In this document: positions 28,838-36,886 of the stretch, piece after piece
How positions within the stretch are numbered: the first letter of the stretch is position 1
How the letters are laid out: each line of letters begins with the position of its first letter
Assembly (NCBI GenBank): GCA_001509375.1
Contig: LGFT01000012.1
Coordinates: 1 to 48,995, forward strand
Direction of reading: 5' to 3'
DNA length: 48,995 nt
Origin: Methanothrix harundinacea
GTDB lineage: Archaea > Halobacteriota > Methanosarcinia > Methanotrichales > Methanotrichaceae
The notes under the pieces: generated by a model
What the model was told of the DNA's origin: nothing
The model's database searches: none
The model's input: the letters and a program-made list of their open reading frames with translations, nothing else
Program-made: the position numbers and the translations under genes

Positions 28838-28911
28838 GGGCTCGTGGTCTAGCTGGTTATGACATCGCCTTGACATGGCGGGGATCATGCGTTCGAATCG
28901 CATCGAGCCCA
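28838..28911 (+). tRNA. tRNA-Val (anticodon GAC)
   Basis: A 74-nt cloverleaf. The acceptor GGGCTCG pairs with CGAGCCC and the discriminator is A. The anticodon stem CGCC/GGCG encloses the loop TTGACAT, giving anticodon GAC. The T arm contains GTTCGAATC. CCA is not encoded. No intron. It is followed 9 bases later by tRNA-Phe in the same direction. Confidence 0.96.
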
Positions 28912-28920
28912 CCTGAGACT

Positions 28921-28994
28921 GCCCAGGTAGCTCAGTCCGGGAGAGCGCCAGACTGAAGATCTGGCTGTCCCCGGTTCGAATCCGGGTCTGGGCA
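28921..28994 (+). tRNA. tRNA-Phe (anticodon GAA)
   Basis: A 74-nt cloverleaf. The acceptor GCCCAGG pairs with TCTGGGC (one G-T) and the discriminator is A. The anticodon stem CCAGA/TCTGG encloses CTGAAGA, giving GAA. The T arm is CCGGTTCGAATCCGG. No intron and no encoded CCA. Probably co-transcribed with the tRNA-Val just upstream. Confidence 0.97.
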
Positions 28995-29012
28995 CTAACT
29001 TTTCTTTAGATC

Positions 29013-29507
29013 TCAGCTCAATCTGGACTCAACGAGCTTTCGGTGATACCTGCATTCGTCGGAACCGCAGACGTGCTCTCCAGTCCTGCAGAAGACGTCG
29101 AAGTGATCCAGCCAAGGCGGCCGATCCGAGCTGAGCTGGACGAACTTAACAAGGTTTTTGATCTGTTCTACCGTCTTTGTATCCAGCTTGTGCTCCATTA
29201 TGCACGCATCCTTATCTGCGATCGGTTCGGGCACGTTGATCAGCATCAAAAACGCCTTTATCGTGTCGTGCCGATCCTTAATCACCCTTCCGATCTCCTC
29301 CCCTTTGGGGGTCAAAAACACCCCTTCCTGCTTCTTGTGGACGACGTATCCCAGGCCGTCCAGCTTTTTGACCATCTCGACGACGCTTGGGGGCCTGATA
29401 TCAAGCTTTTGTGATATGTCCCTCACCCTAGCGTACCCCTTATCCTGCGATATTTCGAAGATCGCTTCGAGATAATCTTCTGCTTTTCGTGATAGTTTGC
29501 TCATCAT
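29013..29507 (-). CDS. DtxR/MntR-family metal-dependent transcriptional regulator
   Basis: About 164 aa from the ATG pair at 29502-29507 (MMSKLSRKAEDYLEAIF), where family members begin; the open frame runs 31 codons further upstream without homology. The winged helix covers residues 10-65 (RVRDISQKLDIRPPSVVEMVKKL, then GYVVHKKQEGVFLT). The dimerisation/metal domain follows, with CIMEHKLDTKTVEQI. Unusually, the C-terminus has three cysteines in FCRTGEHVCGSDECRYH and lacks an SH3-like domain. It likely senses iron or manganese and represses transport or storage genes; the targets are not in the window. Confidence 0.85.
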   Translation of the reverse strand: MMSKLSRKAEDYLEAIFEISQDKGYARVRDISQKLDIRPPSVVEMVKKLDGLGYVVHKKQEGVFLTPKGEEIGRVIKDRHDTIKAFLMLINVPEPIADKDACIMEHKLDTKTVEQIKNLVKFVQLSSDRPPWLDHFDVFCRTGEHVCGSDECRYHRKLVESRLS

Positions 29508-29750
29508 GAGATCACGCCGTTCATGGGCATCCTTGTATACGACCTGAACACGATTTGTGATGATTTTCGGAATGGCCACGACGGTATACTCCGCCAGCAA
29601 CCGATTACCGTCACAGGTTTAGGTCACCCAAACAACAGCTTTAGGCAAATATATCGGTAACCCTAACAAAGTTCGGTTTGGAATTAGAATCCTAACGTGG
29701 ATGTACCCACGTCAACGCTTGAGATCTCTAAATATGCGATTAAGATGGGC

Positions 29751-29848
29751 AGAGCCAAAAATGGGGGGCGGAATTGTAGAACGGCCATTGGAGGAAAGCA
29801 GCCCGGCGGACTTCGACTGGGATTCGTGCGCCCCCATTTTGCGGCTCT
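29751..29848. repeat. Imperfect inverted repeat, 20-base arms
   Basis: The left arm at 29751-29770 (agagccaaaaatggggggcg) and the right arm at 29829-29848 are reverse complements at 18 of 20 positions. They are separated by 58 bases. The stretch lies in the 29601-29862 gap between the DtxR gene and the secreted protein and holds no credible gene. It could be a small transposable element remnant, a structured leader or terminator, or a regulator site. Confidence 0.55.
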
Positions 29849-29862
29849 GATATCTAGGGAAA

Positions 29863-31086
29863 TTACGCTGAGGCGGTGGATACCGCCCCCTCTGCAACGT
29901 TCCCGTCCAACCCCTCAAAGATCTGATGCGCTTCCATGGTCAAGATGTTCTTTCTCGCTTCGGATTTCTTCTGCATAAAAGCAGCTTTTTCCTCCTCGGT
30001 GGGCTGATCTTCATGCCACCCCTTCGAGAAACCCTCCACCTTGTATCTAAGATCGAAGAACTCCTCCGGAATGACACCTACCTTTACCCTCGTTTCAAAT
30101 ACGGCACCGGCATCCCTTCGGACGAACTCGTACACGAAGTGATCCTCCAAGTTGAGGTTCTTCGAATCGCCTGAGGGCACATAATCGACGCATTCAGAAG
30201 TGAGGATATACTCAAAGCACTCTCTTTGTCCCTGCCCCGGATGATGATAAGAGACTTTGAGCATCCCCTGGGTCGGAATCTCATCGCCGAAGAGCTCCGA
30301 GATGGCGACCTGAGTGACCCTGGCGGCCACTGCTGCGCAGAGACAGAGGTCACCATGAGCTTCTTCTGCCGCCTCTTCCACTGACAAACTTATCAGCTCG
30401 CCTTGCGCATCATATATCTGGATTTTTTCAGGTTCTTCCGCAGAGTTTGCGGCCATTGCCATGGCTTCGTAGACCGGGTCCATGGCGGAATCGTCGAGGA
30501 TCATCCCGGGGTTCGACCAGGTTCCATTCCAGGCGTCGAGGGTGATGGAAGGCGCTCGCGCCGCTTTCATCATGGCACCCAGCATAGGCGCGCCTTCACC
30601 ATAATTTTCAGCCAACTTCTCCGCGCTGATTTCCCCTTCTGCGAGGGTGGGGTACCACATCACATACTCTAGATTGTTGATCAGGTCATCGAAGCTGGAG
30701 TTCCCGTACCTCATGTGCCAGTGAACCATCCCGTCATCTCCTTCCGAGTGGGCCCCGGTGGCGATCAGATACTTGTACTCTGAGCAAGCCTCGTCCCCTG
30801 ATTTCAGCTCGAACTTGTACCAATCGAACTCTTCTCCTCCAAACGTGACGGCCTCCTTGCCCGCGAACTCGTATTCACACCGGCATCTAACCGTGCCGTC
30901 GAGGTTGTAATAGGTGACCACGTCTCCTGCGACCTCCACGTCGCCAAAGCTTGATCCCATCATCGTCTGCAAAAAATTCTTGGCGTCGTCGACGGCGAAG
31001 CCGCCATCCTCGGCCATGGCAGAGGCGCCCAAAAGCAAGAGCCCCGCCATCATCACAACAAAGCTTACTGACCCAATATTCTTCAT
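29863..31086 (-). CDS. Secreted protein with a C-terminal FmdE-like domain
   Basis: 407 aa with an N-terminal signal peptide (residues 1-25, cleavage after SAMA). Two cysteine-bearing segments in the first half (RCRCEYEF and GDEACSEYKY) come before the C-terminal domain. Residues 235-350 resemble the FmdE family: EEAHGDLCLCAAVAARVTQ (H244, C248, C250), then QRECFEYI, then a strand pair with RRDAGAVFETRVKVG. FmdE proteins are metal-binding and were first described beside formylmethanofuran dehydrogenase, but exported versions have no known role. The similarity is by eye and moderate. It stands alone upstream of the DtxR regulator on the same strand, which might link it to metals. Confidence 0.6.
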   Translation of the reverse strand: MKNIGSVSFVVMMAGLLLLGASAMAEDGGFAVDDAKNFLQTMMGSSFGDVEVAGDVVTYYNLDGTVRCRCEYEFAGKEAVTFGGEEFDWYKFELKSGDEACSEYKYLIATGAHSEGDDGMVHWHMRYGNSSFDDLINNLEYVMWYPTLAEGEISAEKLAENYGEGAPMLGAMMKAARAPSITLDAWNGTWSNPGMILDDSAMDPVYEAMAMAANSAEEPEKIQIYDAQGELISLSVEEAAEEAHGDLCLCAAVAARVTQVAISELFGDEIPTQGMLKVSYHHPGQGQRECFEYILTSECVDYVPSGDSKNLNLEDHFVYEFVRRDAGAVFETRVKVGVIPEEFFDLRYKVEGFSKGWHEDQPTEEEKAAFMQKKSEARKNILTMEAHQIFEGLDGNVAEGAVSTASA

Positions 31087-31423
31087 TCTTCCACCTCAAC
31101 TTGCCGCGAGCTGCCCAAAAATCTGCTGCGCGAGTTCCCTTCCAAATTTAGATCTGTCGCCTCAGCATTTCATCGTAAGAGCAGCTGCATAAGATGACAA
31201 TCAGATTAGGTACGAAAAGAGTTATCCCTAAATAAATTAGAATTTTAAAGGAAAATCTAACGGACAATGGAGGTTTTGTTTGATTCATATTGTGGTCCCT
31301 ACCTCAGGGACTGCAGACTCTGCAGGAAGATGATCGAAAGGGCGTACAAGGCCTCCGGCAAAGAGGTCTCCAGATGATATTATTCGACCCTAGATGGGGT
31401 GAAAAATGGTTACAGGACTACTA
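31087..31423. other. Intergenic region between the secreted protein and phosphoribulokinase
   Basis: About 340 bases. AT-rich at 31195-31265 (for example CCTAAATAAATTAGAATTTTAAAGG), which suits promoters for the minus-strand gene at 29863-31086 and for the short plus-strand ORF at 31267. No RNA gene or repeat was recognised. Confidence 0.4.
31267..31377 (+). CDS. Possible 36-aa cysteine-containing miniprotein
   Basis: An ATG-started ORF reads MEVLFDSYCGPYLRD, then CRLCRKMIERAYK and a basic tail, ending TGA. Its features are a C-x2-C pair plus one more cysteine at residue 9, and a helix-like basic C-terminus. Its A+T-rich upstream sequence (31195-31265) suits a promoter, and no strong ribosome site is seen. 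It may be a real small zinc or iron-sulfur protein, the remnant of a longer gene, or chance. I do not recognise a family. Confidence 0.3.
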   Translation: MEVLFDSYCGPYLRDCRLCRKMIERAYKASGKEVSR

Positions 31424-32392
31424 TCAAAGGCTGGATAGGTGGCCCTCGAGCTTCTCCAGGAGCCGCCAGCATAAGAGGACCTGGACCATCCCCGTTCCGC
31501 TGACGTGCTCCTCTCCGATCCGGTCGCAGATGGGAGCCTCAGACCCCATGAGGGCGCAGAGCTTCTTTTCCAGCCCCTCGATCATGGACCGGTGAAGCTC
31601 GCCGTCGATGGTCACGACGCTCACCCTCTTGCCGTAGTAGTCGTCCCTCTGGAAGGCGAAGGAGAACTCCCGCTCTGCGAGGCGGAACAGGGCGGAGAGG
31701 TCGATCTTGAGCTCCGCCTCCGAGGGGCTCGCCTCCAGAACCTTCTGGATCAGCCTGACTGAGTACCTCTCAGGGGGATTTTCCGCCACAGGGGAAGGCA
31801 AAAGCCTCGACTCCTCGATCTTGACCACGGCCTCAGCATAGATCTTCTGGACGTCGACGTAGAGCTTGTAGTCTGGCTCTCGCTCCAGGATCTCAGCCAT
31901 CACCGCCTCCCTCTCGTAGTTCCGGTCGACGCAGTCCCTCTTTATCTTCCAACGCCTCTTGACGGCGCGACTGGGGTCGACGAAGATTCCAAAGTCGATC
32001 GCCCTCCGGAGCTTTTGGGTGTAGAAGGGGTGCAGCCCCTCGATGATCAGAACCGGAGCCGACCTGAAGGGAATGGGCCCTTTGATCGTTCCATCGGAGT
32101 GATCGTAGACGGGCTTATCTATCATCTCGCCTCGCCGCAGGACGCAGAGGTGCTCGGCCAAAAGGTCGAGGCGGTTTGCGGCGGGGTTGAGGGGCGTTAT
32201 GCCTCGGGCCCGCCTCTCCTCACGATCGAGGCTGTGGTAGTCGTCCATGCTGAAGGTGGAGATGAGATCTTCGCCGAGGAGCCTTCTGATTCCCCGGGAG
32301 AGTGTGGTCTTTCCTGACCCGCTGTCCCCAGCCACCGCCACCACGAAGACCCTCCCCGAAGATTGCAGCCTTTCAGATAGGCTGGAAGTCAA
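31424..32392 (-). CDS. prk: Phosphoribulokinase, archaeal methanogen type
   Basis: 322 aa from a TTG at 32390-32392 preceded by GGAGGAGATTC. The open frame goes further upstream, but the conserved protein starts MTSSLSERLQ. Walker A is VAGDSGSGKTTL (residues 21-32). FSMDDYHSLDREER carries the catalytic aspartate, PVYDHSDGTI the substrate-binding region, and IIEGLHPFYTQKLR the conserved block typical of PRK. It phosphorylates ribulose-5-phosphate to ribulose-1,5-bisphosphate; in methanogens this works with form III RuBisCO in the reductive hexulose-phosphate pathway. No RuBisCO gene lies in the window. It follows the XRE regulator on the same strand after 76 bases. Confidence 0.88.
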   Translation of the reverse strand: MTSSLSERLQSSGRVFVVAVAGDSGSGKTTLSRGIRRLLGEDLISTFSMDDYHSLDREERRARGITPLNPAANRLDLLAEHLCVLRRGEMIDKPVYDHSDGTIKGPIPFRSAPVLIIEGLHPFYTQKLRRAIDFGIFVDPSRAVKRRWKIKRDCVDRNYEREAVMAEILEREPDYKLYVDVQKIYAEAVVKIEESRLLPSPVAENPPERYSVRLIQKVLEASPSEAELKIDLSALFRLAEREFSFAFQRDDYYGKRVSVVTIDGELHRSMIEGLEKKLCALMGSEAPICDRIGEEHVSGTGMVQVLLCWRLLEKLEGHLSSL

Positions 32393-32468
32393 AGAATCTC
32401 CTCCGATGAGGCCGAGAACCGGGGATGGGAATTGGGGTGCAAATAATCGGGTCGCGTATGCGGATACA

Positions 32469-33401
32469 TCATCGGTCCTGCTTCTCCGACATGAGGTCAG
32501 CAAACTCGCTGGTTTTATCGATCAGCTCCAGCTCCCTGGTCTCGATCACCGCCGTCTCCTCGATCCGCTCGACCTTAGTCTCGCCGTCGACGATCACCGC
32601 CGATAGAGTCTTTGTGATGATCGATAGGCTGCTCATTAGCCTCGCCTTCTTAAGCATCGTGGAAGAGAACTTACCGACCCCCGTCAGGACGACAAAGCTC
32701 TCGTTCTGGGTGATGGCATTGAAGGGGGACTGGGCCGTGGGGAAGACGTCAAAGCCGATAATGGAGAGGTGGCGGAGCACCTTGTCATCTATACGCTCCA
32801 GCTCTCCGGCCACGGGGCTCGCGGGCTCCAGGATCTCGACAGGCTTTATAAGCTCCTGGCCGAAGAGCTCCTCAAGCCTGAGGGCGACGTCGATGGAGGT
32901 GTCCATGCTTTCGATCTCGTACTTGCTGACCGTTCGCCGAGAGACGGACAGCTCCGAGGCGAGGGCCCCCAGGGATATGCCGCTCTCAAGCCGGAGCCTT
33001 CTCAGAAGGCGGCCGTCGATCTTGACGTAGAGCCCCCCGTGGGCGGCGTAGACAAAAGGAGGTATCTCGTCGACGACCCAGTCTGCGAGGGTTCCGAGGC
33101 TGACGGTGGGAACGCCGTACCTGAAGTAGACTACTCCGCCCTCCAGCTGATGATCCCGGGTCTTTTCCCCGACCAAAAGGGGGCTTCCCGAAAGATATTT
33201 AGCCAGGCGGCGAATCTCTATCGCGGTCTTCTCGTTGAGACCGTCGATGTTTGAGAGAATCTTCAGAATAAGGAGAATGCTGCCTCGCCTCGCCGCGAGA
33301 TCGAAGCTCTTCGGCCTCACATAACACCGATCCGAGACCGAAAAACCAGACTTCACCAGGAGACCAGAGACCCGATCGGTCAGAAACTCCTTATTCATCA
33401 T
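32469..33401 (-). CDS. Archaeal HTH (XRE-type) transcriptional regulator, COG1395-like
   Basis: 310 aa. The N-terminal half resembles an endonuclease-like alpha/beta domain (MNKEFLTDRVSGLLVKSGF, then ILLILKILSNIDGLNEKTA). The centre is a Cro/XRE helix-turn-helix near residues 128-185 (LRRLRLESGISLGALASEL, then SRRTVSKYEIESMD). The C-terminal domain, after EILEPASPVAGELERIDDK, contains VFPTAQSPFNAI. The family is conserved in euryarchaea and its targets are unknown. It is divergent from tiaS (42 bases between starts) and upstream of phosphoribulokinase, which it may control; that is inference. Confidence 0.85.
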   Translation of the reverse strand: MMNKEFLTDRVSGLLVKSGFSVSDRCYVRPKSFDLAARRGSILLILKILSNIDGLNEKTAIEIRRLAKYLSGSPLLVGEKTRDHQLEGGVVYFRYGVPTVSLGTLADWVVDEIPPFVYAAHGGLYVKIDGRLLRRLRLESGISLGALASELSVSRRTVSKYEIESMDTSIDVALRLEELFGQELIKPVEILEPASPVAGELERIDDKVLRHLSIIGFDVFPTAQSPFNAITQNESFVVLTGVGKFSSTMLKKARLMSSLSIITKTLSAVIVDGETKVERIEETAVIETRELELIDKTSEFADLMSEKQDR

Positions 33402-33443
33402 TATATATGTTTGAGCTTATCCGTTATTTAAAGGTTCACTATC

Positions 33444-34700
33444 ATGATCACCATAGGCGTAGACGATACCGACTCGGAAGAGGGCCTCTGCACCACCTAC
33501 CTCGCGGCGGTGATGATGGAGAGGCTCGCCGGCCTCGGCGAGATCAGAGGGTCCCCAAGGCTGGTGAGGCTCAACCCCTGCGTCCAGTTCAAGACCAGGG
33601 GGAACGCCGCCATCGCCTTCTCCCTTGATACCGACCGACCGGAAGAGGCGAAAGAGGTCGCCCTGAATGCCTTGATGGAGCTATCCGATTTCTCGGGCCC
33701 CAATACAAACCCGGGCCTGGTGGTGGCAGAAGAGATACCTGCAGAGCTCAGCCGCTTCTATCGGAGGGCCCTCGATGAGGTCTTGGAGATTCAGGAGGCA
33801 GAAGAGATCATCAATAGGTACGGCTTATGGTCCCGATCCTTCAAGAACCGACGGGGATTGATCGGGGCGCTAGCAGCGATGGGGGCCGAGTTTGAGGACT
33901 GGACTTACGAGCTTCTCGCCTACAGGGAGCCGAGAAGGTGGGGGACGGACCGAGAGATCGACGAGGAATCTGTCTGGAGGGCCGACGAGCTGACATATCC
34001 TGGAACCTGGGACACCGTCGACCACCACCATCGAAAGGTGATCTTCGCCCCCCACTCAAAAGATCCCGTCCTCTTCGGGATTCGGGGTCAAGACCCCGAC
34101 CTTCTCCGATCGGCCTTGAGGACTATCAGGTCTGAGCCTCCCGAGAGGACGGTGATCTACAGAACAAACCAGGGGACGGACGTCCACATCAACGAGGGCG
34201 AGATCCCGGACGTCATTGAGAACAGAAGCTACAGACTTCGAGGCATTGTGGCAAAGGAACCGGAGACTATCGGGGGGGGACACCTCTTCTTCCCCCTCGC
34301 CTCCGAAGACGGAAAGGGCTCCATCAGCTGCGCCGCCTTCGAGCCGACGAAGAACTTCCGGGAGCGGGTTCGGGCCCTCGCCCCCGGAGATGTAATTGAG
34401 GTCTACGGCGCCGTCAAGAAGAGAACCCTCAACATCGAGAAGATGGAGATCGTCCGTCTCACCGAGAGGAGGGCCCAAAAAGCGCCTATCTGCCCCTCAT
34501 GCCACCGGAGGATGAAGTCGGCGGGCCAAGGGCAGGGCTATCGGTGCAGAAGGTGCGGAACGAAAGCCGATGGGAAGGTGGAGGTCCTCCTTCCGAGGGA
34601 GATCAAGCCGGGCTTCTACGAAGTTCCTCCCTGTGCCAGAAGGCATCTATCAAAGCCCCTGGTGAGGATGAGGAACGGAAAGGTCTATCCGAGCAGGTAG
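33444..34700 (+). CDS. tiaS: tRNA(Ile2) 2-agmatinylcytidine synthetase
   Basis: 418 aa. It modifies C34 of tRNA-Ile(CAU) to agmatidine using agmatine and ATP, so the tRNA reads AUA; it is archaea-specific. The N-terminal TiaS kinase-like domain starts ITIGVDDTDSEEGLCTTYLA. The central domain includes HHRKVIFAPHSKDPVLFGIRG. An OB-fold follows (YRLRGIVAKEPETIGGGH). A C-terminal zinc ribbon has CPSCHRRM and CRRCG. All parts are present. It is convergent with the pyrophosphatase gene. Confidence 0.95.
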   Translation: MITIGVDDTDSEEGLCTTYLAAVMMERLAGLGEIRGSPRLVRLNPCVQFKTRGNAAIAFSLDTDRPEEAKEVALNALMELSDFSGPNTNPGLVVAEEIPAELSRFYRRALDEVLEIQEAEEIINRYGLWSRSFKNRRGLIGALAAMGAEFEDWTYELLAYREPRRWGTDREIDEESVWRADELTYPGTWDTVDHHHRKVIFAPHSKDPVLFGIRGQDPDLLRSALRTIRSEPPERTVIYRTNQGTDVHINEGEIPDVIENRSYRLRGIVAKEPETIGGGHLFFPLASEDGKGSISCAAFEPTKNFRERVRALAPGDVIEVYGAVKKRTLNIEKMEIVRLTERRAQKAPICPSCHRRMKSAGQGQGYRCRRCGTKADGKVEVLLPREIKPGFYEVPPCARRHLSKPLVRMRNGKVYPSR

Positions 34701-34724
34701 AAAAAGGTTAGAAGAGAGAGACCC

Positions 34725-35663
34725 TCACTTGAAGGCAGCTTCCAGCGGGGGGATGACCTGCTTCTTCCTCGACAAGACGCCCTCCTTGTAAATGGAGCTG
34801 TTCTCCATCTTCCCCTCGAAGGCCTTCTCGAACTTCTCCACCGGCTTTCCGACGAAGAGGAGATCGCTCGCCTCCTTCATGACGTCGGTGAGCATGATCA
34901 GAACGAAGCTGAGACCCTCATCCTTCCTCACCGTCTCCATCGTCTCCAGGATCTCCTTCCTCCTGGGCTCCAGGACGGAGAGGTCCATCACCTCGATCTG
35001 GCCGACGCCAGCCTTCGTCCCCGCGAAGTCGAAGTGCTTGTAGTCGCCCTTCACGATGTCCATGGCGGTCTTGGAAGATATATCACTCTTGGCGGTGAGC
35101 ATCGCAATCCCGTATTGCTCGTAGTCCTCGCCGATGATCTTGGCGAGCTTTTCCACCTCCGCTTTGTCCTTCTCGGTGCAGGTGGGGGACTTGAAGAGAA
35201 CGGTGTCGCTGAGGATCGCAGAGATCATGACCCCGGCCATCTCCTTTGTGATGGGGACGTTGCATTGGTCGTACATCGCCGAGATGATCGTCGCGGTGCT
35301 GCCGACGGGCTCGTTGTGGAAGAAGATGGGGCTACCGGTCTGGATGTCGCCGATCTTGTGGTGATCCACGACCTCCATGAGCGTCGCCTCCTTGATGTTG
35401 TCCACCGCCTGGGCGACCTCGTTATGGTCGACGAGGATGATCTTCTTGCCCTTGCCGTCGGTGATCGTCTCCGGAACTGGGACGCCGAAGTGCTCAAGGA
35501 CGAACTTGGTCTCGCTGTTTATCACTCCCGCAGCCGCAGGAATATAAATGTCCGGCAGCCCGAGCTGGTTTTTCAGATTCGCATAAGATATAGCCGCAGC
35601 TACTGAGTCAGTGTCTGGACTTTTATGGCCAACCACGTAGACGTTATCAGCCAGATGAAACAC
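34725..35663 (-). CDS. ppaC: Manganese-dependent inorganic pyrophosphatase (family II, DHH)
   Basis: 312 aa. It hydrolyses pyrophosphate to phosphate in the cytoplasm and pulls biosynthetic reactions forward, which matters in acetate-activating methanogens. Metal ligands are in VVGHKSPDTDSVAAA, ILVDHNEVAQ and EVVDHHKIGD. The C-terminal DHHA2 domain ends with the substrate-binding motif SRKKQVIP. No CBS/DRTGG regulatory insert is present, so it is the short constitutive form. The start at 35663 gives MFHLADNVYVVGHK. Confidence 0.95.
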   Translation of the reverse strand: MFHLADNVYVVGHKSPDTDSVAAAISYANLKNQLGLPDIYIPAAAGVINSETKFVLEHFGVPVPETITDGKGKKIILVDHNEVAQAVDNIKEATLMEVVDHHKIGDIQTGSPIFFHNEPVGSTATIISAMYDQCNVPITKEMAGVMISAILSDTVLFKSPTCTEKDKAEVEKLAKIIGEDYEQYGIAMLTAKSDISSKTAMDIVKGDYKHFDFAGTKAGVGQIEVMDLSVLEPRRKEILETMETVRKDEGLSFVLIMLTDVMKEASDLLFVGKPVEKFEKAFEGKMENSSIYKEGVLSRKKQVIPPLEAAFK

Positions 35664-36160
35664 CTCCGAAGATATTCAACGCGCAACTTCGACTTAAACC
35701 TTTGCCACGCTGCGTTTATGCCGAAATTATATTAGGATCGGGCCGAGGGGATCTCGGCGGGCTGATGCGGGTCGGCATCTTTATGTAGTGCTTTGCGTAT
35801 ATATCAGAGGTTCCCTCGAGAGGACTGGCAGGAGCCCAGGCATCCGCCGCCGCCGTGACTGTCGGAGCAAAGGGGGAGCGATACGAAAAGCCGCGTTGAT
35901 AGGTCCTTGGGGGAGATACTGACTCGCTGTCTGCCCATGACCTCAAGACAACCCAGATGCGGTACATATAAGCCCGCTGCGAGGGTCACCGGACCGACTG
36001 CGGATTGTCCAGAGGATGAGGTCCCGGAGTTAGCAGAGCATCGGGCGACATACCAAATCATCGGAGATACTATTAATTTAGATTTATCTATATAGTATGT
36101 ATTTTTATCCTTCTCTGCCATCTATTAAATACGAGCAGCCTCGATCCTAGGCTGCAGATT
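35664..36160. other. Intergenic region between ppaC and tmk
   Basis: About 500 bases without a confident gene. Plus-strand 35907-36095 is an open frame of 62 codons with a protein-like second half (ELAEHRATYQIIGDTINLDL), and the opposite strand is also open, so neither can be trusted. An AT-rich block at 36065-36130 (containing TTAATTTAGATTTATCTATATAG) is the likely promoter for tmk. No RNA gene, repeat or CRISPR unit was seen. Confidence 0.4.
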
Positions 36161-36886
36161 ATGAGGGGAATTCTGATCACCTTCGAGGGGATAGACGGGA
36201 GCGGCAAATCCACGACCATCGCAGAGATCGCCCGGAGAATCGGCGAAGAAGAGAGGGGCGACGAAGAGAGGACGCCATTCGCGGGAAGGCGGTTTCACTT
36301 CACCGCCGAGCCGACGGGTGGCGAAGAAGGGCGGCTGATAAGAGAGATGCTCAGAAAGGGCCCCAAGACGGCAAACGTTGGAGGGCCGGGGGCAAGAGAG
36401 GCGGAACAGTTGGAAGAGCTCTTCCTTTTCATGGCCGACCACGCCCGCCACCTGAAAGAGACGGTGATCCCCGCCCTGGAGAGGGGCCGGGTGGTGATCT
36501 CGGATCGCTACTCCGACTCCAGGATCGCCTACCAGGGTGCTACCCTCCGGGGCATCATCCCCCAGCCCATGAAATGGGTGAGAGAGCTTCACCGGCCCTG
36601 GAGCGTCGTCCCGGACAAGACGATCCTCTTCTCAATCGATCCTGCTCAGGCCGTTTTAAGGTGTCGATCTAGAGAGGAGGTATCCCCCTCTCGAATGCCG
36701 AAATCTCCCGAGAAGTTCGAAAGGGAGGCGTTTCTTCAAGAGGTGGCAGCGAACTTCGAGGCCATGGCGAGGAGCGAGCCGGGGAGGTTCGTCATCATCG
36801 ACGCCGCCCGCAGCAAGGCCGAGATCCTGGAGGAGACTATGGAGGCCCTGACCGAGATCCTGGAGGAGACGAAGACCAACGTCTGA
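36161..36886 (+). CDS. tmk: Thymidylate kinase
   Basis: 241-aa P-loop kinase that phosphorylates dTMP to dTDP. Walker A is EGIDGSGKST at residues 9-18, the dTMP-binding block is AEPTGGEEGRLIREML, and the DR-x motif is ISDRYSDSRIAYQGA. A lid with arginines follows (RCRSREEV). The protein is somewhat longer than usual because of an acidic insert at residues 29-45 (EEERGDEERTPFAGRR) and a helical C-terminal tail. Its 3' end overlaps the antisense open frame of the truncated mptE by 151 bases. Confidence 0.93.
   Translation: MRGILITFEGIDGSGKSTTIAEIARRIGEEERGDEERTPFAGRRFHFTAEPTGGEEGRLIREMLRKGPKTANVGGPGAREAEQLEELFLFMADHARHLKETVIPALERGRVVISDRYSDSRIAYQGATLRGIIPQPMKWVRELHRPWSVVPDKTILFSIDPAQAVLRCRSREEVSPSRMPKSPEKFEREAFLQEVAANFEAMARSEPGRFVIIDAARSKAEILEETMEALTEILEETKTNV

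Noticed and set aside
35804-36121. 105-codon minus-strand ORF in the ppaC-tmk gap
   Set aside because: The opposite strand is equally open, the composition is serine/glycine-rich without secondary-structure pattern, and no ribosome site is visible.
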